64,000 nt of DNA from Chenopodium formosanum. Lineage: Eukaryota; Streptophyta; Magnoliopsida; Caryophyllales; Amaranthaceae. The notes under the pieces are model-generated. The model did no database searches. It was not told the DNA's origin and worked only from the letters and a program-made list of their open reading frames with translations. This document shows, one piece after another, positions 44,001-59,000 of this stretch. The position numbers and the translations under genes are program-made. Where the stretch lies: assembly GCA_024500155.1 (NCBI GenBank), contig CM044871.1, positions 80,212,402 through 80,276,401 on the forward strand, written 5' to 3'. How positions within the stretch are numbered: the first letter of the stretch is position 1; each line of letters starts with the position of its first letter.

Positions 44001-47000
44001 ACTGTTGTCTCTATTATTTAATACATTTTTTTTCTTCTCTTGCCAATTTTAGGCAATCAATCATTTTCCAGCTATGCTGGAGAACTGCTGTGCAAACATG
44101 ATGAAGTCGACTGGCAACATCTTTAATATGGTAGAGGATAGAAAGATGAAAATGGTATGATATCAAAACAAGTGCACAACTGGGGTAAGTTGAAATGCTA
44201 GACTGTTATAGTATTCTGACATTCTTTTCCCCTATTTTTTAAGGTTTACATGGAAGCCCCATTGTTGGGAAGTTACAGTAATGCTGCTAGTATTGTGGAA
44301 ATGGTATCCCCTTCTTCCTGGTAATGTTAATCATGACACTGCATGTTTTAGTCTAAGCAAGGTTTTGTTGTTCTTTTGATTTTAATTTAAAATCTGATTA
44401 ATGTGATTCAAATATAATGCAGAAAAATATTGCATCTGCATGTCAGTTCTGCATCAGGCTTTCCCAGAAGACAGCAGTTTCAAACAATATGGTATATTAC
44501 CCTTATTTTAGCTACTGATGCAATGCGTCTTGGTAAAGTTTTCATTCAATGTGCTATACTGCTATGAAGTGAATCTATACTGCTGAAACAGTTACGTAGC
44601 AAGAAAACTTGATATGGTTAACGCTATATCCCAAGAATGCTGTGAAGGCCATATAATACTAATAGATATGGTTAAATTTTCTGTAACAAACTACTAATGC
44701 TACAGCAGAATATTAAGCAAACAATTGAAAAAGATGGAATCATTGAGGGAAGTGAAGTGACCGTTTCATTTAAATGCAAGAACTCTGTTTACAGGGGGTG
44801 GCTTGAGGCCACTAATCTCTAGATAGTGACTTTAGGCCACGCCTCTCAACAATACTGTCACAATCCACAAACTACTCTCAGTCCATCCCTCACTACCCCT
44901 TTTTATATTTACATAAACAGTCAGAACAAGCTAACAGACAAAAGATGGTATAAATTCTTGGTTCATGTATCCAAGCCCATAATTGGGATTAAGATTCTAA
45001 TATTGTTGTTGTTTGCAAGGATTTGATGCATAATGAACTGATTTATTTTGTTGGAACAAAATATAAATAAAAAGACCTTTGTAGAAGAAAGAAAAATCCA
45101 ATGAAAAGGAAAGATCCCATGCTTTAAAGTCTCCTTATCCTTTTTAGATTTTTAAGAATCCTTTTCTCTGCTTGAGTTATAGATTTTGCAAATTCTACCA
45201 TAAGTCATAATGAATTGAATTTCTAAGATTTGTGAGTGATTGTTCCATCATTCAAACATCATCTAGTTTGAAGCCGTGTATCTTGACAACTGTTCATTTT
45301 TGAAGTAAATCAGTTCTAACATCATTGCATTCACATTTTAGATGACCTAACAGTAAGCTGAAAGTGTTAATTGTTCCCATTCATAACATTTTCTTTATTA
45401 ACGTGGTTGCATTCATGTTTTTGATGACTTGACTGGAAGCTGCATGTGTTAAATTATTCTGACTTCATAACATATTTTCCTACCTATTATCAGTGTCATC
45501 CTTTGGTTTCCTCTGGTTATCATACCCTGTATATCATCAATCCAGTTGTTTTCAATTTTCATGAAGCTCCCCTGTTGAGGGTTACCTTTGTTATTACAGG
45601 ATAGACTATATCTCTGCCAGGCCCTTAATTTGAAAAGCATCTATTTGTCAGCTACTTAGATGAACTATTCCTAACATTGCTGTCTAATACTTCTTATGTT
45701 TTTGTCTTGTGGACCTTAAAAAGAGAGATGAAACCCTTGGGTTCCTTTGTGAGATAGTCTTTTTGCCTGTTTGCCTGTTAGGTCATTACCTTTTCAAAGA
45801 CTCATGATGTTAATCAAGCATTTTAGCCTTTTGAACACAATAAGAAAGTGAGCACAGTGAACCAACTACCTTAGTACCCTCATTAAATTCATTATTTGAT
45901 TCTAGGAAATATGCCGTTTAAAGGTTACGTGAAAATATGCTTAGGAAAGTAGTCACATCTTTGGGTTACAAATGTTCCACTCTTAATATAAATCAAATTT
46001 ATAACTTTAAATTGATGCTTGTTTTCGACTACAGAGTAGTTATCTCAGTTGCAGATTTTTCTTTGTTAGCTGAAGCAATAATTTACTGGAATATTAAAAG
46101 TCTTTAATAGTCTTTTATGCCTTTTTAATAATCAGTTGGATGATACCAGTGTAACAAGTTCTATCCTGCAAGAGTGTGCCAACATCAATTCTGTCTGGGC
46201 ATCGCTTATTGTTGAGGAATGTTCTCGACTTGGCTTAACGGTGCGTGATATCCATCTAAAAGTTTCTGCATGGGTGTGCACTTGCCTGATTTAGTATTAT
46301 TTTAGTATTTTTGTATAGCTCCAGGATCAAGGTCATCTCCTCTTGCAATTGCAGCATCAGCTCATCCACGTATAACTTGTATTGCATGCTATGATGAGCG
46401 ATCACTTGCATTTCATGCCGTCGGGTATGCCAGAGGATCTCAGATACCTGCTGTTGTTATTACAACTTCTGGGACTGCAGTTTCAAATCTGTACCCCGCT
46501 GTAAGTAATTCAGAATCGTGTCTCTTGTTTTGAGAATCTTTGTATGTACAGTAAGTCACTGTATTGTACTGAACTTTGTTCCTATAGTATGTTTGACAAT
46601 TAGTTTTATGGGGGCATGGGGGATGCATAGTGGAAATTAAGCTGGGCTTGAACCTTTCCAAAGCTCTAATTGGCAAATGGTGTTGTCTTTTTAGGTTGTG
46701 GAGGCTAGTCAAGATTTTGTACCTTTAGTATTGCTCACCGCTGATCGCCCTACAGAATTGCATGCTGCTGGAGCAAATCAAGCAATAGATCAGGTCTGCA
46801 ACTAGTAATATGAGGCAAAATGACATGAATATGGCATTAACTGTTTTATATTGTTGATATAAGTTTTCATATGGTAGCTCAAAGATGTCTAATACTCTTA
46901 TGTGTCCTTTGATTTAGTCTTATATGGATTAACATTATCAATTTTGAGATGTGTCGGCCTGGGGAATATGAATGTTTGTTCAAACTTCACCAGTGTTTGT

Positions 47001-50000
47001 TATATTTTTATAGATTATTGTTTTGGTTTCTGATACTTTTAACAGAAACATTTGATCAAAATTTTGGTACCCAACTAAAGATGCATGTGACTTATGCTTG
47101 GTAGCATTTGATTTCAGTCAGAATTGTTGTTGATTTTTTTCAACTTGTAATGATAAAGAAGATGATGTGATTTATGATAGAGGGTCCAATTAGCTCTTTT
47201 GAGTTATTGATTTTCTTTGTGTTCTAACTTGCCTTATGGTTGAGTGGTTTGTCCGGAGTGGTTGAGTGGTTTGTCCGAAGCTGATGTTCCTCATCTTTTC
47301 TTTTTCCTCCATTATGGTAAGGTCAATCCCCTAGGCAGCCCAATAGTCTGATAGTTGTTAAAGCAAGGTGACAGAAGACACAAGTTGTTTCTTTTACTTC
47401 CCTTTGGTGGAAATCTCACCTCATAATGACTGCTGTCCTTTTTGTAGAGGGTATATTAATTTTTAGAGTTTTAGACCTCATTATTCCCATTAAACCACCA
47501 CAAATGTGTATCAAGGGCATGAATCTTGACATATATAAACATTATTTACAAATGCACAATTGGTGCAATGCAAAGCTACATATGCTGTGAATCATGTCAA
47601 TGACTAGTCCTTTGGGTTTTTCGGTGCTTTTCAGTTTGTAACAGATATGGGGAAATATAGAACGTGAAAGACAGTGGGTGGGTAATTAACTATTTTTTTG
47701 TATGTCAGGTTCAGGGTAGGTAAGTTATTTTTTTCGGGAGTGAGTTGAAAATGATGTGTTGGTGTGTAATCACAAGAGCAAGGAGTAAGGACTGAAAGTT
47801 GACACTTGAACTTGACATTTGTGCTACATTTCATACCATGCATTAGCACACTTGTTACCCATTTACATTATATCAAGTTCATTGTTGAGGTATACTATGT
47901 CTACATACCCCCAGTCGCTGAGTCATGTACATGATTAATTTGAAATTCGTTTTCGATGTATGTTACGCTATGTGCCTTCGTTTTATGTGAATTAAGTCGG
48001 ATGCAATTTGGCTTATGTATATCAGGTGAGTTGTTCTTTGTCATTACACCACGTCCAATGACATGATTGGCTGCTCCCAGCTTCCAGTTCTTTAACATTT
48101 AAGAATTATCCAACACATCTTTGCTTATGTTATAGGTGAACCATTTTGGCTCTTATGTGAGATTCTTCTTCAATCTTACGGCACCAACTGATCATATCAA
48201 AGCAAGAATGGTTCTCACAACTGTTGATTCTGCTGTCAATTGGGCTACTTGTTCACCATGTGGTCCTGTTCAAATCAACTGCTCTTTTAGGGAACCATTG
48301 GATAACAGTCCCCAAATTTGGAATAGAAGCTGTTTAGACAAGCTGGATTTTTGGATCTCAAGCACTCAACCTTTTACTAAATATATCAAAGTGCAATCGT
48401 CTTATGCACATGCTGCCTCATATGGCCTAACATCTGAGATTGAAAGGATGATTAAGAATAGTAAGCATGGGCTATTAGTCGTTGGTGCTATACACCAAGA
48501 AGATGAAATTTGGGCAGCTCTTGCATTAGCTCAACATCTTTCATGGCCTGTTGTGGTGGACATCTTGTCAGGCTTACGATTACGAAAGCTATTGACTTCT
48601 TACCGTGAATATGAGAAGAACTTTATTTTCATTGACCACTTTGATCACGTGCTGCTCTGTGATGCAGTCAGGCAATGGGCAGAATTAGATATAATTATTC
48701 AGGTAATGCTTCTGTTTGCTTATATGATGTCCTCTGTCTTTGAGGGTTGTTTTATATAGTGGAGAGCTGCACCTATCTGTGCCTCTTATATAATTGCCTC
48801 TTTTCTCTCTTTCCTTTCTCCCCAGCAGCAATTCTGTAGACCCTCTCCAGCATTTAAACTCCCTCTAAATTGCATGTTGGAGAATCCACCCCCACCCCCC
48901 CCCCCCCCCCCCCCCCCCACTCCCCAAAAAAAATGAAGGCTGAGACATTAGGTAATCTATGAAGTAAATTGTGTAGAATAGAGGTAGAAACTTTTTATTG
49001 CTGATATTTAGTCATCATTAAAATTAATGGGATGCTGGAGCTGACCTTTTATTTCTTATGATTATTTCAATCATTATGAAGTAATATAATTTGGAGTGCC
49101 ATTGTAGACTGCGTTTGTATGTAGCTTTCAGAGTATTGCAACAGACCTTTCACTTTAAATGACTAAAGCTGGTTGCAGCCTTTAGTATGGTGTAACATTA
49201 TTACATTACTACACTATTCATATGACTCATGCAGTCATGATTCTTGCTGACCATTACATTTTAATTACGGTAAATTTCTTTGTTTGCAGGTTGGGAGCAA
49301 GATAACAAGTAAAAGGATTTCTCAATTTCTGGAACATTGCTCTCCGTGTTCATATATAATGGTTGACAAGCACCCTTGTCGACATGATCCATCACACATA
49401 GTGACGCATCGGATTCAGAGCACAATCTCTCAATTCACTGGGGGTCTGCTGAAAGACACTTTTCCATGTACAAGCAGCAAATGGAGTAGTTTTCTGCAAG
49501 TTGCAAATTCGGTGGTAATTTAATGTCTTTAAAATTCGCATTCACAAAACTGCTTTTCTGCTCTCTACTTGAAATCTTGAAATTGAGTTTGGCATTTAGC
49601 AAGGCAAAGAGTGCTGCTTTTAGGAGTATACTAAGATGACTATTTGACAATATGCAATATCTTGTTGGAAGACAGTGAGTTTGTTATACAAAAGATATGT
49701 TTGTTTGACTGGATAGGCATGTTGATGTGTTGATCTGTGAACTCTCAAAGGGCTTATTTCTGCTATGGATGCTAGCAGACACAGATGGAGGAATGGATGT
49801 CTCTTATTACACGAGAATTAGCAAAGTAAAGACAAACACATAACTTAGTTCTACTGATAACATTTACAAAGGCATTACCAACCAGCCTAAAGACATGTAA
49901 ATGGTGAAATAACCCCTTCCCCCCCCCCCCCCCTAACATCTTTTAAATGGACTCTTACTTTAACAGTCCTTTGAATAGTGTTCTATTGTCATTGGGGTAC

Positions 50001-53000
50001 AACTGTACAAGTTAACAAGATTATCTTCATTTCTACCAAACTAATTGTGATGTACTTTTTAATAAAAAATGAAACACTAATTGTGATATACGAAGTATTT
50101 TTCTTCACAAGCATGAAGCATGTACCCTGGTGTCTTTCTTATATTCTGTGCTGACTAGGATAGACATTTTCTTAAATTTCTTATCCTTGACCATGTATTT
50201 TCTTATGCTCTGATTGGATGCTCTCTTTCAGGTGGCATGGGAGTTATCATTTCTAATTTGCTCTGAGTACTCACTGACTGAACCTCATGTTGCACATATA
50301 ATTTCAGAAGTAGTTGGCTCTGATACTGTTTTATTCATTGGAAATAGCATGGCTATACGTGATGCAGACATGTATTCTCGAGGACTTGTAAGTTGCACTA
50401 ATCAAACATCTCAGTCAGCATTACTATGTCAAGGGATACACATAGCGGGCAATAGAGGAGCTAGTGGTATTGACGGTTTGCTAAGTACAGCTGCTGGTTT
50501 TGCTGTGGGATGCAAGAAAAGGGTAATACATCTTTGTTATACCTAATTTCTATGTATTAGTGTTTATTTTTTATTACTACATGAGACTCGTGTATGATTA
50601 GCTTTTTTGAAGTATGTACTCCATTTTTTTTTCTTCCTAATTTCCGCTTTGATATGTTCTTTTATCTTCCTACTGTTTCTTTATTCCTTATATGGTAAAG
50701 AAATTTTTTCATCTTTATCACTCGTTACCCCATCACATTGTCCACATAAAACTGAATAATAATACCAATGTTTCAAAACAACTTTCTCTTTCCTACCTAA
50801 AAAGTTAAAACGGGGACCTAATTTCCACTTACTACTTCGTTTTATATGAATAATAAATGGAAAAATAAAAAAGAACGGAAGGAGTAGGACTTTGAAAAAA
50901 CATATTGACAAGTACACATAACATTTCATGATTAGGTTGAAAACGCCCACCTATTATATTTTGACAGTTTTTTGTAACTAGGTGCATTTTTCTCTACTTT
51001 TGATCACTTGTTCTTTTAAACCAGAAGTGTACTTGTGAATTCATATAGTTTTATGACTTTATTCTGCTGACATTGCAGTACTTGTAAAGTTGTAATGGAC
51101 CAGCATAATACGGGTTATTCTAAAGAGATGAAAATGGTGATTTTGTATGAACCAGCATAATACGGGTTATTCTATAGAGATGAAATTGGTGATTTTGTTT
51201 TAAAGCTGAAATTTCAGAAAATAAAGATTAATGTCAAGTATTCGAGAGACTTTCACTTGACCCTCTTCTAAAACTAACAAAATAAAAACTCAAACATTTT
51301 GGATGGCTTTTCTCTATGCCTACTCTCCCTTATCCTGTTATTCATACTATATTTGATGACTATTGAGTACTGACTGAATAATATTAGACTACCCATAATA
51401 TGCTGGTTTATTATAGAGCTAAGCTAATAGAGAACCAGCAAATTTAATCCTGTGGTTGTTCATGGAAGCATGGTCATTGTATCCAATTAATTGATTTGCA
51501 TGCACAAAATCTGTATTTTTTGTAGCCACTAAATTTCTTCTTTAAGATAATTCAAGGTGCAAAATCTTCTTTATGTTATTACTTTTTTGGTATTATAGAG
51601 TATGTTATTGATGACAATCAATTTCTTGTCAGGCATTGTGTATAATTGGAGATGTTTCTTTTCTTCATGATACAAATGGTTTGGCAATATTGAGTTCAAG
51701 GTATGAGTTTTCAAACACTAAAATTTCTTCTCTATGGTACCATACTGCCATTAGCATGGACAATGCAGTTTTATTCTTAGAATTGTTAGAATGCCTGGTA
51801 GGCGATACAATATATCAGGAAAAAAAGTTGGGAAAACATATTCTCTGTGCTAGCTAGCTGTCTGCCAATCAGGAAATACATATAGGTGGTAGTCAGAATG
51901 GGTATCTCACTTATTATAGCCTTAAAGAATTCGTTCTCAAAATGCACAGCATAAATCTTTCATACTGCCTGCTATAGACGCTGGAGATTATGTATTAAGC
52001 ATTCAATATTTTAGCTTATGAACAATATTCCCTGATCTTGAAGCTCCAAAATGGCCCAGATGTAGAAGCAATCTCATAGTGCTCTCCTATTATTCTATTT
52101 TTTGTGACCTAAATCTGTGGCATACCTACATGAGTGTTATTATTTGGTTCTATGACTGTCACGAACTTGTATCTTGTAGGATATCCTGTTTAGAAGGAAA
52201 ACAGCATGATAATGAGACACTCATGCTTGTTTGTCAAATAAAATGTATTGTTGGGCTCTGCATAATAGATTGCTCATGAGTCATGAGCCGTTCACTATTC
52301 TTAGTTTGTAAGACTGCATGAATATGGAGGTCTGAAGGATGCAAAAACTTACGTTTGTTGAAGTGCCTGTACTTACTGTACGGGAACTGCACATGAAAAC
52401 TATGATTCTATATTGCTGATTAGCAAGATTATACTCCTCGTCTCAGTCAGCTTCCTGTTAAATCAACCCACTGTATGCCAAGTTAGAAAAGGTATCATTT
52501 TTCACCTCTATAAATGCCCATTGTCTCTAAAAAATAGTGATTTATCTGACTGAACTGACAGAGGAATAGCATAGCCTGTTCTGCCAAAAAGGGGAAATGT
52601 AAGCTACCCCAAAGTCCAAACAATATGGAAGATATTTCCACAAAACTAGTCTGTTAAAGGCCTAATAAACTTTGGTATAGCCTTGACAATTAATAGGGCG
52701 TTGTTGAGACCAGAAAGGTGATGCAGGGCATTATTTTATTTTCCCTTTTTTGTTTGGCTTGTATTTTTAATCCAGTCTGCTAATGTATGTCCTGCAAGCT
52801 GAGGTCCTATACCAGTCCCACCAAAAAGTCGTGATATTATACTACATTAACCTTTCTTATTCCGCATCTTTTAGTATTATCTTCATCTTGGTTTATATCT
52901 TGCCGGTGACGGGATTTAAGTTGTAGAATTATTTAGTATTGTTATTGGTGCTAATATTGTAATTTATATCTGGCATATATGCTGACATGTTGCTGACAAT

Positions 53001-56000
53001 GTTGTCATGCTTAAGGATTCCAAAATTTAACAATTTGTTGTTTATTAACTTTGTGCTTGTAGGATGGGGCGGAAGCCTATGACCATACTTGTTATCAACA
53101 ATCGTGGTGGTGGGATCTTCAGTTTCCTTCCAATTGCAGAAAAAATTGACTCTGAAATATTGGGGAAGTATTTCTATTATAATCATCGCATTTCAGTCAA
53201 CGAGCTATGTGCTGCACACGGGTAATGGTAGTTCTATATCCTTTATAATTTCCTTCAATCTAGGACTTCCATTTTTTTTTTCCCAATGATGCTATAGTGG
53301 AAGGTCAATAATCTCATTTGTTTCTAACATCTTTATCATCTCTTGAATATTGGAAATTTCAACGATAGATGTCTAATTGAAAGCCTTGTTCAAAGTAAAC
53401 TGAATGCTGGGAATTCATTATATCCTGATCGTTAATTGTGTGTATTAGAGTAATGTGACTAATTGGATGTATGCTAACCTGTACTTTCGTTTTAGAGTTA
53501 CAATTGCTTGCTTCATATTTGACTATTCCTCTCTTTTTAGGTTTTATTTTATATTTTGACTGTATGATTCACAAGACTGGTGGAATTGCAGTGTAAAGCA
53601 TCTGCTGGCAGAGACAAAACTGGAACTTCATGAAGCTTTATTAACATCCCAACAGGCTGATGCTGATTGTGTCATAGAAGTTTCAGGCGCGATCAACACT
53701 AATGCAGCATTTCATAGGTTATTTTCATGGCATCTCATTCTGTGCTTAACTGATTGCCTTTCACTGAAGCAAAAGTTATTTGACAATCACCTCTTTCTTA
53801 TAGTCTCTTGAAAAATTATGCTGCCCAAGCGTTGTCTCATGCTTTCACGACTCTATCACAACTTTCTCCTCCAGAATCTTCTGCAAATGATTTCTTATTT
53901 AAAGTTGCCAAATTGGAGTACTCGTTGTATGGGTGAGTTTATACTTATCATTGTAAGGGTTTTCACACCGTGTATATATTCAGTAGTTGATGTAAATCTC
54001 ATCTATGGTTGCAGAGTCAGCCTTGCTGCTCCACCAACTTCAGCTGACAGAACTCTGTCAAATTATGTTAGACAAGGCTTCATTTTAGCTTTGACTCTTG
54101 ATGATGGAAGTACTGGGTTTGGTGAGGTGAGCTATATGATTGTACTTGATTTATATATGGTGGTCCATTGTTTTCCAAGTGATAGAATTGAAAATTGTGT
54201 TCTTCAGAATAAGCAAGCCATGGGTAAACCATAAAATAAGTCTAATAGATTTTAGTAACAGATTGCACCTCTTGAAATTCATGAAGAAAATTTGCAAGAT
54301 GTGGAAGAACAGCTGCGCTTCCTTCTCCATGCCCTAAAAGGAGCTACTATTAGCTATCAGCTTCCCCTGTTGAGAGAGTCTTTTTCTGTGTGGATATGGA
54401 GAGTAACTGGAGTTCCGGTAAGATATCCAGTAAGCATTTTTGCGGAATAAGTGGCACCATTCCTGTGTGCCGTCAACCTTCCCTTCATACCTTACTGTAC
54501 TGTTTCTTTGTGATCTTTTTCTGCAGCCAGGATCTCTATTCCCAAGTGTTCGATGTGGCCTAGAGATGGCAACTTTGAATGCTATAGCTGCAAGACAAAA
54601 GTGCACTTTGCTTGGTGTACTCTGGCCTCAACCAGTTCAAATCAATGTCAAAAACCAGCAGCCAGCAAGCATTGATATCTGTGCCCTTGTTGATGCTGAA
54701 GGGAGTCCATATGAAGTTGCAAGTACTGTATCTGCTCTTGTTGAAGAAGGGTTTCGTGCTATTAAAGTAAAGGTAATGCAATGAAATTTAGATTTTTGTT
54801 CCTAATTTTTGAGTGACAATTAACTGAGTTTGATGGTATTTGGGTGCCTTAAAACTTAAGAGAGACAGTTTTGATGCATGTGTTTGGAGGAGTTTTTTGA
54901 TAATTTTGAAGGAGTTAAAACATCAAAGAAAATAAGTGTTTTGTTTCTCGTAATTTCTTTTATCCTATCTTAGTTGGCTCTAAGCTGTGACTTGCAGATT
55001 GAACTGCATTTTCTAAATCCTGCTATAAGACTGCTGTGTATTCTCACAGGTAGGTCGCAGAGATGATCCGAGGGAAGATGGGGCAGTTATTAAGGAAATA
55101 AGAAGAAAGATTGGTGCTGAGATTGAACTTCGTGTGGATGCTAACCGTAAATGGACCTATGAAAAGGCTATCATATTTGGATCTCTTGTCAAGGATTGTG
55201 GCTTACAATATATTGAGGTATGCCTCGTAGGTTTCTACTTCTTTTTCTTGTTATAAAAAAAATTGATGCTTGTTTATGGGTTATTTTAAGCACTGTGTTT
55301 TCTAGTGTCTCTTCCATAAAGCCTAAATTTTTATACTTCCTCTGTTACACATTATGTGCAACAAAATGAGTTGCACATTTCCCAAGAAGAAATTTTTAAG
55401 GGAGGTTAATTAAGGAAACAGAGCAAATAATTAAGTTCATAATTGGACACCAACACTACCACCAAAACCCACCCCACCCACCCTGCTGCCACCACAGATC
55501 CGAATATGCAGCAACCAACATCCCCGCAACCACCCAAAACCGACCAAGCACCACCACCCAAAACCCGACCAAGCACAACCACCCAAAAACCGACCAAGCG
55601 CAACCTCGTAAACAACCTCCACCAACACAAAACAACCAATAGCCTCCACCAAACCCAAAACCCGCAACCTCGTAAACCCCCAAACTACCTCCACCAAAAA
55701 AACCAACAATCTACAACAAAAAAAACCACCACCGTGAACCATACCCCTCCCATATCCAACAAAAAAACAACTCATTAACTTTGAATATGAAAAAAAATGA
55801 ATATGACAAATTAATTAGTAGCTTCACATCATCAATTAGGATTTTATTTGGTTAAATTTGACTATAAAAACTTTAGATCTAGAATTTACATAGTCAAATT
55901 TGCCCATAAAAACCTCAAAGAGCTTTGGTGGATATGATGAAATAAAAAAGATAAGGAAGAGAGAGAAAGGGGAGTCGATAGCAAGGAGAGGCGGCGGCGG

Positions 56001-59000
56001 CGGCGACTTCTAGCAAAGAAAGTGGTGGTGGTGGTGGTCGTCAGACAGTGGCGGCCGTGATCTTAGGAGAGATGAAAGAGAGGAGAAATTTGTGGGTAGA
56101 TGAAGAAAGAGGGTACTCTAGAGTAGAGAATAAAGGTGGTGGTGGTGGTGGTTTCTAGTGAGTGGTGAAGATGGTGGTTGACCAGTTGGAGGAGAAGGAG
56201 AGTAAGAAGAAATTTGAGTTGAATGGGTTGATTTAATTAGTTTGGGGTAAATTTCATGACAATCATTAACTTAAATTAAGTTAGTAACAAGTTTATAATA
56301 TTTGAGTTAATGTGTTAATTGAATTTTAGTAAGGGTATATTGGTAAATTCATTTTAAAAAATATACTAAAAAAAGAAAATTTGATTTTGTTGCACATAAT
56401 GTGAAACATCCATTTATGACAAATGTTGCACATAATATGTAACGGAGGAAGTATTTTTTATATGCTGAAAGGTGGAAGAGACATGTTTTATTTGTTGCTT
56501 GATTAACCTATATTCTTTCTCAACTGATATCTTTGCTGGCCCAGCCCAATATAACATTCCATTTCTGAAAGTTCAGCTTGTCTAACTTTTCCAAATTCCA
56601 ATACGCTTCTTTGACCATTAATGTCTTCAATTATTTATCTGTAGAAACTAGAAACTACGAGAAGTTCAAATTTTGATAATTACATTCACATGACTCTAAC
56701 AAGATCCTACATGCTATTTTTTTTTTCTTGTATATCAATCATACACTATGGTCAAATTTTATTTTGACCACATGAAAAGTAAGTGTGTATAACCTTTAGG
56801 AACGGAGGAAGTCTAATGTTTTAAAATTGAAGATCAAGGAACTTTTTTTTTTTTTTTTTTTGAAAGAAAGATCTAGGAACTTTATTGCACTTAACTTGAT
56901 TGTGATTTTGGTTGGATGATATTAACATAGATTTCTACATTGTAGTTATAGAACTAAAACACTTAGGTCAAGTTAAATCTACCCTGGGTTGGAATTTATT
57001 GTTGTTTAACATTATATCTTCATTGTTTATCAGGAACCTGTACAGTGTGAAGAAGATATTGTGAGGTTCTGTGAAGATACTGGCTTGCCTGTTGCATTAG
57101 ATGAAACAATTGACAATATTCAAGGAAATCTATCTGATTCTTTGGCCAGATTCATGCATCCAGGAGTGGTGGCTCTTGTACGTTCAGGAAAATTGTACTA
57201 ATTTCTTGTTTGCATTACTTTACAAACTTGCTTGTGATTTAGTGGTGTTTCCTCTCTTACTAAATTAGTTCAAATAAGCTATCAGCATATTTATCTTTAT
57301 AATACCTAGCTTCTTATAGGCAAATTTTAAGCTCAATAGAACACCATTTTTTGTTAGATCTAGGGACATGAATTTTCACATCTTTGTCGATATCATGTTT
57401 GTGGTTTAATGGCAGTGGTTCTTGATTATTGATACAGGATTCTTGATTTGTCGCTGTATCTTGGCCCCGAAATTTTCCCTTTCCCTTTGCTGTGTGTACA
57501 TTTTGGGCATTATTCTACTTGTATGATTCTACTTGTAGCTTAGTTGTTTTCTTTCTCCTTGTCCCAAAATAAAGAAGCGCTAAAGTTTACAATAATGAGT
57601 TTTTGCTTTTAGCATGTAAGAGATGTTACTGAATACACTGATATGATTTTTCTTTACTATCAATTCTCTGCTAAGATTGCTGTTTTTCTTCTGTTAGGTG
57701 ATTAAGCCAAGTGTTGTTGGTGGGTTTGAAAATGCAGCAGTAATTGCACGGTGGGCTCATATTAAAGGAAAATTGGCTGTTGTGAGTGCAACCTTTGAAA
57801 CTAGTCTCGGATTGTCTTCCTATGTTCAGTTTGCATATTATCTTGAGATGAGAAGTTCAGAAATATCCCCAGCAGTAGATAAGAAACCGACAATATGTGT
57901 AGCTCATGGTCTTGGAACATACAAATGGCTGAAAGAAGATTTAACGCTTGATCCACTTGTTATTTGCCGACAGCCAAAGAGTAGATTTGTAGGAGCATCT
58001 ATCTACGATGCTGATCGAGTCCTCCGCAATTTTCAAGTTAACTGCAATGCTATCTCAAGAAGGTCTGTTGAAGATAACATATCTACTTATCAGCTTGGCG
58101 TGAAAGTAGATGATTGTTCTTATGTGATCAAGGTGCAAGAGATGGGAGAAAGGAGAGATGTATGTACTGGTTTTATGTTCTCTTAATATTTAGAGATGTA
58201 CTTGGTGCTTTTTCTTGCATCTGGTTGTACTTTTGTTCTGATTTTCTGATCTTCAAATTTAGTGCATAGTAATCGCAAATTATGCTACTGATCATTTTCC
58301 TCTCAGGAAATCTAACCGTTGTTTTAAATTTTCAAATCCATACTCAATGCACAACCATTCTCTCTGACATAATTAAGATTGTGTGCAGGGAAATACACTT
58401 CTATTTCTTCATGGTTTCCTGGGAACTGGTGAAGACTGGACCCCAATTATGGCAGCTCTTTCAGGATCTGCAAAATGCCTGTCTGTTGATCTTCCTGGCC
58501 ATGGAAGCTCAAAATTACAATCACTTGATGGTAGTGGCAATCCAACTGAAGGGCAAAGTTTATCAATTGAAGTAGTTGCTGCAGTGTTGAGCCAGTTGAT
58601 AAATAAAATTAGCACAGGGAAAGTCACTCTTGTTGGGTACTCTATGGGAGCCAGGATAGCATTGTACATGGCATTGAGATTTAGTGGCCAGGTATCACCA
58701 TAGATGTTTTTTGTAATCATATAGATATGTTTATTTTTTTTGGTGACACGTAACAAGTATTTTTGTAGATTGATGGAGCTGTAATGATTTCTGGAAGTCC
58801 GGGTTTAAGAGATGAAGTCGAGAGAAGGATTCGTGCTGCAAAAGATGATTCTCGCGCACAGTCAATTATCTCCTTTGGTTTGGTTCCTTTTCTGGAAAAT
58901 TGGTACAGCAGTGATTTGTGGAATAGGTAATCTATTGCTCTCTTTATGGATTCCGAACTTAGGATCTGTTCTTGTTATCCTACTGTACAAAGGATGCTGC

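Noticed and set aside
55443..55778. Thr/Pro-rich and, on the other strand, Gly/Val-rich ORFs
   Set aside because: Artefacts of CCACCAAAACCC-type low-complexity repeats inside a transposon in an intron.
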